From: Sorangium cellulosum So0157-2
GTDB taxonomy: Bacteria; Myxococcota_A; Polyangia; Polyangiales; Polyangiaceae
Length of the DNA: 64,000 nt
Reading direction: 5' to 3'
Assembly: GCF_000418325.1 (NCBI RefSeq)
Contig: NC_021658.1
Span: forward strand, 4,761,501-4,825,500
The position numbers and the translations under genes were made by a program. Shown piece by piece: positions 1 to 23,649 of the stretch; positions within the stretch are counted from its first letter, which is position 1, and every line of letters begins with the position of its first letter. The notes below the pieces were generated by a model that was not told the DNA's origin, ran no database searches, and saw nothing but the letters and a program-made list of their open reading frames with translations.

Positions 1-2
1 CG

Positions 3-12803
<12,801 letters not shown>

Positions 12804-12807
<4 letters not shown>

Positions 12808-15800
12808 GCATGCTTGAGCCCGACGTGACGACCCGCCTGCGCGAGCTGCTCGCGGCCCTCAAGACGCTGCGGGCCGAGCGCGACGCCCTGGAGCGGCAGA
12901 AGACCGAGCCGATCGCCATCCTCGGCATGGCGTGCCGGATCCCGGGCGGCGCCGACAGCCCGGAGGCGTTCTGGCGGCTGCTGGACGAGGGCCTCGACGC
13001 GGTGACCGAGGTCCCCGCCGAGCGCCCTGGCCTCGCCGTCCCCGCCGGCTGCGCCGCGGATCCTGCGGCGCGCGGGCTCCGCTGGGGCGGCTTCCTCAAG
13101 GACGTGGATCGGTTCGACCCGCACTTCTTCGGGATCTCGCCCCGGGAGGCGAGGGCCATGGATCCTCAGCAGCGCCTCCTGCTGGAGGTCGCCTGGGAGG
13201 CGCTGGAGAACGCCGGTCAGGTCCCCGAGCAGCTCGTGGGGACGTCCACGGGGGTGTTCATCGGCTTGACTGGCAACGACTATGCCCTGCTGTGCGGGGC
13301 CCTCGATGCCTCCGAGCAGGACGTCTACACGGCGACGGGCAACGGCCACTGCTTTCCAGCCGGGAGGCTGTCCTACGCGCTCGGGCTCAACGGTCCGAGC
13401 CTCGTCGTGGACACGGCGTGCTCGTCGGCGCTGGTCGCCGTTCACCTCGCCTGCCAGAGCCTGCGGAGCGGTGAGAGCTCGCTCGCCCTGGCGGGCGGGG
13501 TCAACGTGATCCTCTCGTCCGCGACGACGCGCCTGCTCGCCAAGATGGGCGCCCTCTCGCCCGACGGGCGGTGCAAGGCGTTCGACGCCGAGGCGAACGG
13601 CTTCGTGCGCGCCGAGGGGTGCGGGATGGTCGCGCTGAAGCGCCTCTCCGACGCGCTCTCGTGCGGCGATCCCATCCTGGCGACGATCCGGGGCTCGGCC
13701 GTGAACCAGGATGGCCGCTCGACCGGGCTGACGGCGCCGAACGTCCTCTCGCAGCAGTCGATGTTGCGGCAAGCGCTGGAGAGCGCCCGGGTCTCGCCCT
13801 CGGAGATCGGGGTTGTCGAGACGCACGGGACGGGGACGCCCCTCGGCGATCCGATCGAGCTCGAGGCGCTCGCGGCCGTCCTCGGCGCGCCGCGCGACGA
13901 TGGGTATCCGTGCGTGCTGGGGGCGGCGAAGACGAACCTCGGGCACGCCGAGGCCGCCTCCGGCGTGATCGGCCTGATCAAGGCGGTGCTCTCGCTCAGG
14001 CACCGCGCGATCCCCGCGAACCTGCATTTCAGCACGCTGAATCCGCGCAGCTCGCTCGAAGGGACGCCCCTCGTGATCCCGACGCACAAGCGCGCCTGGA
14101 GCGCGGGCGGCCACGCGCGGCTGGCGGGGGTCAGCGCCTTCGGCATGAGCGGCACCAATGCCCACGTCATCCTGGAAGAGGCGCCGGAGAGCGCGTCGCC
14201 GGCGCCCGCGGGCGACGCGTCGAGCGTGCTCCTGCCCCTGTCCGCGAAGACGGGAGAGGCGCTCTCGGCCATGGCGCGCTCGTACCGGAGCTCCTTGTCG
14301 GACGCCGGGCCCGACGCGCCGGCGAGCCTCGGGGACGTCGCGTACACCGCGAGCGCGCGGCGCAGCCATCACGAGCACCGGCTCGCCGTCGTCGCCTCGT
14401 CGCGCGAGGAGGTCTCGGAGCTCCTGGGCGCGTTCGTGCGAGGGGAGGCGCGCCCCGGCCTCGCGCGCGGGGTGGCCAGGGGGGGAGCGCGCGCCCCGGC
14501 CGTCTTCGTGTTCTCCGGACAGGGCTCGCAATGGGCGGGCATGGGGCAAAGGCTCTTCGCGGAGGAGCGGGTCTTCCGCGCCGCGCTCGAGGAGTGCGAC
14601 GCGCTCGTGCGGAGCCTCGCGGGCTTCTCGCTCCTCGGCGAGCTCACGGCGCCCGAGGAGAGGTCTCGCCTCGCGGAGACCGAGGTGGCCCAGCCGGCGA
14701 TCTTCGCGGTGCAGGTGGCGCTCGCCCGGCTCTGGGGATCGTGGGGAGTCTCGCCGGGCGCGGTGGTCGGACACAGCGTCGGCGAGGTGGCGGCCGCGCA
14801 CGTCGCGGGCGCCCTCGGGCTGGACGAGGCGGCTCGGCTCGTCGTGCTCCGCGGGCGCGTCATGCAGCAGGCGACGGGCCGGGGCAGGATGGCCTCCGTG
14901 GCGATGCCCGCCGACGAGGCGGCGCGCGTCCTCGAGGGCCACGCGGGCCGGCTCTCCATCGCGGCGATCAACGACCCTGGCTCGGTGGTGCTGGCGGGTG
15001 ACGGCGACGCCCTCGCCGAGGTCGTCCAGCGCCTCACGCTGCGGCAGGTGCCTTGCCGCATGCTCCGGGTCAACTACGCGTTTCACAGCGAGCACATGGC
15101 CGCCTTCCAGGCCGAGCTCGCGCGCGCGCTCTCCTGGCTCGCGCCCCGCCGCCCCGCGCTCGCGATGTACAGCACGGTCACGCAGGCGCGCGTCGCCGGC
15201 GGCGACCTCGACGCCGCGTACTGGGCGAGGAGCATACGAGAGCCGGTGCGCTTCGCGGGCGCGATCGCGCGGGCCATCGCGGATGGCCACCGCGATTTCC
15301 TGGAGATCGGGCCGCATCCGGCGCTCACGGGCAACCTCGAGCAATGCCTGCTCGACCGGGGAGAGGAGGGGATTGCGCTGCCCACGTTGCGGCGAGGCCA
15401 GGACGAGCGGCGCTGCCTGCTGCAGTCCCTCGGGGCCCTCTACGCCCACGGTCACGCGATCGACTGGAAGCGCCTCTATCCTGCGGGAGGGCGGTGTGTG
15501 CCGCTGCCGGCCTATCCCTGGCAGCGACAGCGGTACTGGATCGAGCCCTCGGAGGCCGCGCCGCGCCCGGCGCCCGCTCGGATCGAGCCTCGGCCGGAGG
15601 TGACGGCGCCCGCGATCCTCGATCCGCTGAACGGCGCCCCGGCGTTCGAGCGCCGGCGCGCGCTCGAGCGATGGTTGCAGGAGGCCGTCGCGCGGACGCT
15701 GGGGTTCGAGGATCCCGCGCGCGTGGACCGCGCGGCGAGCCTCTCGGACCTGGGGATGGACTCGATGATGAGCCTCGAGCTCCGCGGGCGACTCAGCGCC

Positions 15801-16754
15801 GCGCTCGATCTCAAGCTCTCGATCAACTGGAGCTTCAGCTGCCCGACGCTGGCGTCGCTCGCCGAGCACGTCGCGGACAGGCTGGGGCTGCCGGCGGAGG
15901 CGGAGGGCGCTCGCGAGGCCGCGCGGCCGCGGCTCCACCCGCTCCTGGTCCCGCTCCAGCTCTCCGGCCAGGGGACGCCCTTCTTCTGCGTGCATCCGGC
16001 GGGCGGGCCGGTCCTGTGTTACGCCGACCTCGCGCGCCACCTCGGGGACGACCGCCCGTTCTATGCGATCCAGGCCAGGGGCCTCGACGACGACGGCGAG
16101 CCGGACGATCGCATCGAGATCATGGCCGCGCGTTATCTCGAGGCGCTCCGCGCCGTCCAGCCGACGGGCCCTTACCTGCTGGGCGGCTGGTCGCTCGGAG
16201 GCCTCGTCGCGTTCGAGATGGCCCGTCGGCTCGTGGACGAGGGCAGCCGCGTCGCTTCGTTGACGCTGATCGACAGCTTGCTCAGCGTCGACGACGACCC
16301 CGAGTCGAGGCTGAGGGAATACGTCGAGCTCGCGAGCATGCTGTACCCGGAGAGCTCGCACGCAGAGCTCCGCCGGCTCGGCGAGGGTGAGCTGACGAGG
16401 GTCCTCGTCGATGGCGTCCTGCGGTCGAACATCGCTGGCTTCACGAGCTCGGTCAGGCGGCTCTTCACGGCGCACGAGAGGGCGCTTCGCGCGTACGTCG
16501 CGCCCACCTACCCGGGCGCCTTCACGTATTTCCGGTCCGCCGAGCAGCCGTCGCGCGGAGGCTCCGCGGAGGTGGCGGAGCCCTACGGGACGCTTTATTA
16601 CCCGATCTCGCGGTTCTCGTCGCAGCCTGTCGAGCTCCACGAGGTCCCTGGCTCGCACTGGACGATGGTCCGCGAGCCCCATGTCCAGGTCCTGGCCGAG
16701 AGGCTGAGGCGATGCTTGCTCGCGGCCGATCCTGGGCCGAGCGGTTCGCCGTGA
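12804..16754 (+). CDS. Type I modular polyketide synthase, terminal module with thioesterase (KS-AT-ACP-TE)
   Basis: A 1316-residue final subunit whose ATG overlaps the preceding stop (ATGA), with GGGGA upstream as a ribosome site. Order: coiled-coil docking segment (1-35); KS (35-460; TACSSA Cys near 205, ETHGTGT in place of EAHGTGT, NLGHAE); AT (~569-860; GQGSQ, GHSVGE near 656, YAFH near 758). The Phe of YAFH favours malonyl-CoA, although the Tyr is methylmalonyl-like. Then ACP (GMDSMM near 985) and a type I thioesterase (~1050-1310) with GWSLGG (Ser near 1129) and the His of GSHWTM near 1283. There is no KR, DH or ER, so the last condensation should leave a beta-ketone before release by hydrolysis or cyclisation. 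The TE marks the end of the assembly line. Confidence 0.96.
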
Positions 16755-16799
16755 GCGAGCTCGGGTCGCGCGAGACTCGGCACAAATGTGCTTGGATGC

Positions 16800-16825
16800 T
16801 TGACACAACCATTCGATATTAGAAT
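16800..16825 (+). promoter_or_regulatory. Candidate promoter upstream of ccr in an AT-rich island
   Basis: TTGACA at 16800-16805 is followed by TAGAAT at 16820-16825. The spacer is only 14 bases; at the usual 17 bases the -10 would be the poorer AATAAC. The stretch around 16795-16830 is conspicuously AT-rich for this genome and sits in the gap between the last PKS gene and ccr. It suggests that ccr can be transcribed on its own. Confidence 0.35.
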
Positions 16826-16933
16826 AACCGACACGCTTGTCAGCGCGACGCGCTCGCCCTGTGGGCAGGCCCTTCCTCTCCGGAAGCGCCGGCGGGGGGC
16901 GCGAGTTCAAACGACGAGCATCAGGAGAGCGCG

Positions 16934-18196
16934 ATGGCGGACGCATCGTATTGCGAGAGCACCTCGTACGCAGAGAAGGATCGGTATGAGCTGGGTGAAA
17001 TGCCTGCGCTCGGGCACGTGCCACGGAGCATGGCTGCGTGGGTCATCCGGCGCGATCGCCATGGCGAGCCGAGCACCGCCATGCAGATCGAGGTCGTGCC
17101 GACGCCGCGCATCGGCCCGGATGAGGTCCTCATCGCGGTCATGGCCGCGGGGATCAACTACAACGGCATCTGGGCCTCGCTGGGGAAACCCGTCTCGGTG
17201 TTTGACGTGCATCGGCACGACTATCACGTGTGCGGCTCCGACGCGGCGGGCGTCGTGTGGGCCGTCGGCAGCATGGTCAAGCGATGGCGCGTCGGCGACG
17301 AGGTCATCGTGCTCGGCAGCCAGGACGACGGCGAGGACGAGGAGTGCAACGGCGGCGATCCGCTGCTCTCTCCGACGCAGCGGATATGGGGGTACGAGAC
17401 GCCTCATGGCTCGTTCGCCCAGTTCACGGTCGTGAAGGGGCGGCAGCTGCTCGCGCGGCCCCGGGGCTTGACCTGGGAGGAGAGCGCTTGCTACCTCGCC
17501 TCGCTGGCGACCTCGTACCGCATGTTGTTCGGGCACGCCCCGCACATCCTGCGGCCTGGGCAGAACGTGCTCGTCTGGGGCGCGGCCGGCGGCCTGGGCT
17601 CGATGGCCGTCCAGCTCGTCGCCGCGACGGGAGCGAACGCGATCGGCGTGATCTCGGACGAGAAGAAGCGCGATTTCGTCATGTCGCTGGGCGCCAAGGG
17701 CGTCATCGATCGCTCTCGGTTCAGGTGCTGGGGGCCGCTGCGCTCGCTCGATGACGCAGCCTATGCAGAGTACATGAGCGAGGTGCGCCGGTTCGGGAAG
17801 GCCATCTGGTCGATCACGGGCCAGAGGACCGACGTCGATCTGGTGCTCGAGCACCCTGGCGAGTCGACGTTCCCGGTGAGCTGCTTCGTGGTGAAGCGCG
17901 GGGGCATGGTGGTGTTCTGCGCCGGCACGACCGGGTACAACTTCACGATGGATGCGCGGTTCGTATGGATGCGTCAGAAGCGCATCCAGGGGAGCCATAT
18001 CGCGACCTTGATGCAGGCGAGCCAGGCGCACCGCCTGGTCCTGGAGGGGCGCGTCCGTCCGGTCCTCTCGGAGACGTTCGCCTGGCACGAGATCCCGAAG
18101 GCGCACATGAAGATGAGGCAGAACCTCCACGAGCCTGGGAACATGGCCGCGCTCGTCCAGGCCAGGGCGCCGGGCATGCGTTCGCTCGAGGGGTGA
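16934..18196 (+). CDS. ccr: Crotonyl-CoA carboxylase/reductase (alkylmalonyl-CoA extender supply)
   Basis: A 420-residue medium-chain reductase, the usual length for crotonyl-CoA carboxylase/reductases. Family features are the N-terminal NYNGIW segment, GYETPHGSFAQF, the NADPH-binding GAAGGLGSMAVQL near residue 216, and GSHIATL. These regions carry the Asn, Glu and His that bind CO2 in characterised enzymes. The Cys zinc ligands of true alcohol dehydrogenases are absent. The family reductively carboxylates crotonyl-CoA or related 2-enoyl-CoAs to ethylmalonyl- or alkylmalonyl-CoA. AGGAGA precedes the ATG. It lies 179 bases after the terminal PKS gene, same strand, and is the likely extender source for the GAGH-type acyltransferase in the first PKS gene. 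The exact 2-enoyl-CoA substrate cannot be read from the sequence. Confidence 0.93.
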   Translation: MADASYCESTSYAEKDRYELGEMPALGHVPRSMAAWVIRRDRHGEPSTAMQIEVVPTPRIGPDEVLIAVMAAGINYNGIWASLGKPVSVFDVHRHDYHVCGSDAAGVVWAVGSMVKRWRVGDEVIVLGSQDDGEDEECNGGDPLLSPTQRIWGYETPHGSFAQFTVVKGRQLLARPRGLTWEESACYLASLATSYRMLFGHAPHILRPGQNVLVWGAAGGLGSMAVQLVAATGANAIGVISDEKKRDFVMSLGAKGVIDRSRFRCWGPLRSLDDAAYAEYMSEVRRFGKAIWSITGQRTDVDLVLEHPGESTFPVSCFVVKRGGMVVFCAGTTGYNFTMDARFVWMRQKRIQGSHIATLMQASQAHRLVLEGRVRPVLSETFAWHEIPKAHMKMRQNLHEPGNMAALVQARAPGMRSLEG

Positions 18197-20055
18197 GCGC
18201 ACGCCCTCACGCTCGCCTCGGGTCACGATCGCCACCACCCGCTCCGGCGAGCGCACGTAGTACCGGTGCTCGGCCCTGCCTGCAGCCGCGTCAGTGACCC
18301 GCTCGACCAGGTCGCCGAAGTAGATCGTCTCCTCGTCCGGCGTGGTCTTGCGGATCCGCTGCTGGTCGCCGTCGTAGCCGAACGAGACGGTCCTCGCGCC
18401 CTGCGTGATCGCCGTCGGCAGGTCGAACGGCGTGTAGCTCACCTGCTCCCCGCCCGGGCGCGCGATCTGGTTGCCCACGGCGTCATAGCCGAAACTGTCC
18501 ACGCCCGCGCTGGTGAAGGCGTGCGGGTGCAGCGGGTCGTCGTACGAGAGCGTGCCGGCGTCCGGCGCGAAGATGAGGTTTCCGTTCGGGTCGTGGCCGT
18601 AGCGGAGCGCGCACGGCGCCGTCGCGCTCTCGACGTCGCTGAAGTACGCGCACGTCAGCCGCTCGATCGGATCATACCGAAAGCGCTCGTTCCGGTGCTG
18701 CGGCTGCAGCGCGTCGGTGCGCCTCGTGAGGCTGAGCCGCTCGTCATAGCCGTAGCCGAGGTCCTGCACCGCGGTCGCGCCGCTGCGGGTGACGACGCCC
18801 TTCAGCCGCTGCTTGTCGGCGTAGTAGCTCCGCTCGGTGACGGCGCCGTTGCCGAACGCCTCCTCGCGGTAGCGGCCGGCGCTGTCCACGTCGGTCAGCC
18901 GCCAGTAGGCAGAGCGGGTCGCGCTGTCGCGCACGGCGAGCACGTGGCCGTACGCGTCGTGGTCGTGGGCCACCACGAACGGCGCCGCGCCGGCGGGTGT
19001 GGGGTAGGTGATGGTCTCGACGCGGCCGAGCTCGTCGTAGCCGAGCCTGCTCTCCAGCGCCGCGCGCTCTCCGTCGATGCGGAGCGCCGCCGTCTCGAGC
19101 TTGCCATGCTCGGTGTAGCCGTACGTCTTGTCCCCGTCGGGGCTCTCCAGCACGTGGAGCTTGCCGATCCCGTGCAGCGCGGTGTCCCAGGTCCAGGTGG
19201 TCGTCAGCCGCTCGGCGCCGTCCTCGTCCACACGCGAGGTGGTGCGCCCGAGGCCGTCGTAGCTGAACATCGCCTCCCGCCCGAGCGCGTCGGTCGACGA
19301 GACCAGCTCGCCGAAGCCGTCGTTGGTGAAGACCGTCGTGCCCCGATCGGGATGGTCGAGCTGCCGCACGCGCCCGAGCGCGTCGCGCGCCGTCCGCGTG
19401 GTCGCACCGCCCGGATCGGTGACGGTGTACAGCGCGCCGAACGGGCCATGCTTGTACCGCGTGACCCCCATCGCCGCGTCGGTCACCGTCACCGGTCGTC
19501 CCAGCGGGTCGTGCTCGACCACGGTCACGTGGCCGAGCGGATCGGTGACCTCGGCCCGCAGGCCGTCGTACTCGGTCTCCACGACCGCGCCCCACGTGGT
19601 CGTGTGCCCCACCTCGCGGCCTACCGCGTCGTGTTCGTAGACGTCGTGGAGGCGCTCGTCGTCCGGCGTGCCCTCGATCACCGGCACCGAGCGCCGCGCG
19701 ACGCGCTCGCCGCGTGCGTCATACGCGATCTCCTGCATCAGGCGCCGCGGCTCGCCCGTGGCACCGCCCGCGGCGCCTTCCACGGAAGGTCCGTACCAGA
19801 ACCACCGGATCGGGCGGCCGAGGCTGTCGACTTCGACCGTATCGTCGGCGCCGCCGGTTGTCGTGGTCCGCTGCACCACCCGCCAGGCGTCCCGGTCCGG
19901 GCCGCCGTCCTTGGTGCGCGACAGCGCGATCGCCGTCTGCGTCTCATCGGGCCTGATCTCGAGCCCCAGGCGACCGAAGCCGTCGTGCCTCCACTCGGTC
20001 ACGAGCCCGTTCGGATCCACCCGCTCGACGAGCACGCCGAGACCCTCATCGAACG
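18197..20055 (-). pseudogene. RHS/YD-repeat protein remnant, C-terminal part (frameshifted, 3' truncated)
   Basis: Continues the coding of 20056-22884 in another frame, from RRVTFDEGLG to YYVRSPERVVAIVTRG. It is built of YD/RHS repeats (for example DPLGHVTVVEHDPLGRP, YDELGRVETITYP, YDPIERLTCAY). In intact proteins this segment forms the shell that encloses a C-terminal toxin or effector. Here the similarity stops at about 18205-18215, directly against the ccr stop. The RHS core end and any variable C-terminal domain are gone; the open frame beyond that point is merely antisense to ccr. No start codon belongs to this segment. The gene is tail-to-tail with ccr and lies at the edge of the PKS cluster. 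Confidence 0.75.
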
Positions 20056-22884
20056 TCACGCGCCGGCCGCGTCGACGTGCGTCTCGGGGAAGATCCCCTC
20101 GGCGTCGTACGTCGAGCTCCACGCCCGGTGATGGCCGAAGGCATCGTCCGCCGTCACCCCGGTGACGTTGCCGAAGTCGTCCCGCGCGATCGCGACATCG
20201 AGCTTCGTGTCCGGGATGCCATCGTCGCTGTCGATCGACTCGGTCTCGATCTCGCCGTAGATCGTGGTCGTGCGCGCGAGCAGGCGGCACTGCGAGAGTC
20301 CTGCCGCAGCGCTGCACGCCTCCTCGGTCTGGAGCTGACCGAGCACCCACCGCTCGGTGTCGTTCTTGAAGGTGCGCGTCGTCTCCAGCGTCAGGTCGAC
20401 GCCGCGGGTCGAGACCTCCTCGGCGCGCACGTTGCCGAACGCATCGAAGTCCGTCACCTTCGCCGCCGTATCGCGCAGGATCGCCGCCCCGCGCTCTCCG
20501 CCCGACGCGACCTGCTCGACATACGCCTCCACCGGTGGCGCCTCGCCGCTCTCGGGCGGATACACGCCCTGCGCTCGCCGGAGCCGGCGCTCGGTCGGGA
20601 GCGTGAAGTAGGTCGCGCCGTCGTTCGTGGGCACCATCTCTCGCGTCACATCGAGGAACGAGAGCTCGATCTGCTCCGGCCTGGGCTGGTCCGGCAGCCC
20701 AGGAGCCCAGCGCCACTCATGCTTCACCTGCCCCGCGAACGGAAAGACCTCGAGCTCCTCGTCGAACGTGACGTTGTCGTACCGCTCGGCCGTCGCGGCG
20801 CCGGTGTCGACCTCGACGACCACGCGCTCCCCGAACCCGAGAAAGCCCCGCCCGAGCCGATGGTAGCGCCCGTCGCGATAGCGCACCTCGAAGCGCCGCG
20901 GCCGGTCCGCGCCGTTGTTGAGCGCGTAGCCGCTGACGACCCGCCGCGGCCCCACCGCGCAGCGGCGCGGGTACTCGCAAGCGTTCGCCGCGTCGCCCCG
21001 CGACACGTAGAGCATGCTCTCCCGCTCCGGAGCTCCCTCGGCGGCGCCGTCCGTGATCGAGGCGTCGGTGAGGTGGCCATACGCGACGCTCACGTTCGGC
21101 ACGAAGCCCGCCTCGCTCGGTTCGTGCGCGTTCATCCCGTCCGAGACCGCGACGAGGAGATCCCGATCGGCCGCGAGGTTCTGGAAGACGTTGAACACGC
21201 CCCCGAGCGGCAACACCACGTCCTGCGCCCCGTCGCCGTCGACGTCCCCGATGCGCGGCCCGTGCGGCTCGGCCAGCGTGACGGCCTCCCCGACCGCCGC
21301 CTCGAACGGGATCCCCGGGTCGACGAGCGCGAACGTCGGCCCGTCGCGCGCGCCGGTGGCCCGGAGGATCGCCCAGGAGGGCAGCGCGAGCGATGAGCCC
21401 GGCAGCATGCCCGGCGGCACCGGCATGAGCAGATCCTGCAAGCCGTCGCCGTCGTAGTCCAGCGGCGCCGCCAGCCGGAAGAACGAGTCCTGCGCTCCGA
21501 GGCTCTCGAGGACGCCCGCCGGGCCGAGGCTCTCGACCGCCGGCGCGTCGAAGGTCGGCCCCGTATTGAGAATCGTGCGGAGCCCGCCGTGGCTGAAGCC
21601 CGATTGCACCGCGTCGGGCAAGCCGTCGCCGTTCACGTCGAGGAACACGGTGCGGCCGCCGCGAGGCGGCTGAGGCAGCTCGGTGTCGAACACCTCCCAG
21701 CCCCCATCGTGCCGCCGGGTGAGCGCTCCGTACGTCGGCGCGGGGAGCATCGTGCCATCGCTGAACGTCAGCACGGTCGCCACGACCAGATCGACCTTGC
21801 CGTCGGCATCGAGGTCGAGCGTCTGGATCTCCATGTCGCACGGAAACCCGTTGAGCGGCTCCAGCGACTCCCCGGTGGCGTCGAACCCCGCCGGCGTGCC
21901 GTCGCGCTCCGGCTTCCAGCGGTGGACGGTCCACGTCGCCTCGAGCGGGTTCTGGGTCAGCGTGCGGCTGTGGTCGTCGCACTGGATCAGGTCGGGCACG
22001 CCGTCGCCGTCCACGTCCGCGAGGTGCACGGCGCCCTCGGGCAGGCGCAATCCGGGCGGCGCTGGCCGGACGCCGAGCGGAAAGGGCCTCCGAATGCCCG
22101 TGTCGTGGACCTCGAACGTCAAGTCCGGCTGGGTCAGGAGCACAAGCCAGGTATTGCCGGTGTCATGAACGTCGTGAAGAAAGACGTCCGTCCTGCCATC
22201 CTGGTTGAAATCCATGGCCGTCCCGAGCTCCGGCTGAAGGAGCTCGGGATCCGAGGACCCGTGCGGATTGGCGATCACCGCCCAGTCCTCGAGGAGCGCC
22301 AGGGTCGCGGGCGCGAAGGGGGCCGCGGAGCCGCTCGACCCGCGATTGCGCGCGGCGAGCCAGCCGGTGATGGGGTTCTCCGGCGTGCTGAGCCCCGCGA
22401 CCACGTCCGGAACCACGAGGTCGTCGAGCCCGTCGCCGTCGATGTCGAACAGCATGGGGCTCGCCTTCCGGGAGGTCGGCGCGGCGATGTCCGTCGCGAC
22501 CCTTCGGAACCCCGCCTCGCCGCGGCTGTACTGAAACCGCGTCGGCGGCTTGCACACCCCGACGCCCGCGCACTCCTCGACCTGCGTCAGGAGCGTTCGT
22601 TTCGTCGCCTCGCTGACCTCGTACGTGAACCCGTAGCGCCGCCCCAGCGCGTCGTCCGCGCCGAGCATCTGGATCTCGTCGAGCCGCAGCGAGCGCTGGA
22701 GCGCCATGCCGCCTGCGTAATGGGTGCGCACCTCGCCCGGCTCCCTCGTCTCGTACACGAACCGCACCGCCCGCGACGGCGCGAGCGCCGGCTCGCCCTC
22801 GAACCCTGTGTACCGGATCTCGTCGATCGCGTACTCCGCGGTGAAGCCCTCCTCGGCCTCCGCGGAGCAGTACTCATACGTCAT
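20056..22884 (-). pseudogene. SpvB/TcdB-like FG-GAP repeat protein remnant, N-terminal part (frameshifted)
   Basis: The 942-residue frame starts MTYEYCSAEAEEG and opens in the middle of a toxin-complex-like protein; the SpvB N-terminal domain expected before it is missing. At least seven FG-GAP/VCBS calcium-type motifs follow (DIDGDGLDDLV near residue 145, DFNQDGRTD, DVDGDGVPD, DLDADGKVD, DVNGDGLPD, DYDGDGLQD, DVDGDGAQD), then a TcdB-middle-like region and the first YD-like repeats. The frame ends at DAAGA-stop. Restoring one base in the GGCGCG run at about 20060-20066 gives DAAGRV and joins the YD frame below. The upstream side runs into the 22-bp minisatellite. It is either a decayed gene or an intact one hit by a sequencing error plus truncation. 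Confidence 0.75.
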
Positions 22885-23649
22885 GGCATTGCCCCGATGC
22901 TCTCCACAGAACGAAGAGGACACCCTGTGCGCCGCGGCGGCCTGACGGCAATCCAGCAATGCTGCCCTGCCGCGGCGCGGAGCTCGCCGGCTGGTCGGCG
23001 TCGCGTCTCCCCATCCGTGGGGCGCTCGCCAACAACCCCGGGCGCTCGCCAGCAGCCCCAGGGCTCTCACCAGCAAGCCCAGGGCGCCCCACCAGCGGTC
23101 CCAGGGTGCTCGCCGGCAGGTCCGGGACCCTTGCCGGCACCCGCTGGTACGGCTCCTCGGACCTGCTGGTACGGCTCCTCGGACCTGCTGGTACGGCTCC
23201 TCGGACCTGCTGGTACGGCTCCTCGGACCTGCTGGTACGGCTCCTCGGACCTGCTGGTACGGCTCCTCGGACCTGCTGGTACGGCTCCTCGGACCTGCTG
23301 GTACGGCTCCTCGGACCTGCTGGTACGGCTCCTCGGACCTGCTGGTACGGCTCCTCGGACCTGCTGGTACGGCTCCTCGGACCTGCTGGTACGGCTCCTC
23401 GGACCTGCTGACACGATTCCCGGCCGTCTCGCCGCGTGCTGGCCGCGCTCCCGGCCCGCTGGCGGCGCCCCGCGGCCCCCTGGCCGCGCTCCGCGGTTCA
23501 CTGGGTTCGCGCCCCGCCCCACTGGGGCGCGTCCCGGGGGCGCTGGCGCAGCGCCCCGGCGTCGACACCGTGCTCTCAGGGCGGCCGAGCCCGCGGAGCA
23601 CCCCCTCCAAGGACCGGGCGGCTCGATCGCCCCCGGGAACCCCCGCCCG
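22885..23649. other. Gene-free region holding the minisatellite
   Basis: Between the RHS remnant (start 22884, minus strand) and the patatin stop (23650). Apart from the 22-bp array and its decayed flanks I see no gene, promoter or RNA. Open frames through the array exist only because the repeat lacks stops. Confidence 0.7.
23144..23407. repeat. Minisatellite: 12 perfect 22-bp tandem units
   Basis: The unit CTGGTACGGCTCCTCGGACCTG starts at 23144 and recurs every 22 bases without change to 23407; a 13th copy decays after CTG. Degenerate versions with a 20-22 base rhythm flank it on both sides (about 22975-23143 and 23408-23570). The unit length is not a multiple of three and contains no stop, so all frames are open; the apparent peptide repeats are artefacts. 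There are no variable spacers, so it is not a CRISPR array. It lies between the truncated 5' end of the RHS remnant and the end of the patatin gene. Confidence 0.93.

Noticed and set aside
16934..18196. Zinc alcohol dehydrogenase instead of Ccr
   Set aside because: The Cys ligands for catalytic and structural zinc are absent, while NYNGIW, GYETPHGSF and GSHIATL match crotonyl-CoA carboxylase/reductases.
23144..23407. CRISPR array
   Set aside because: The 22-bp units abut each other without spacers and no cas genes are present.
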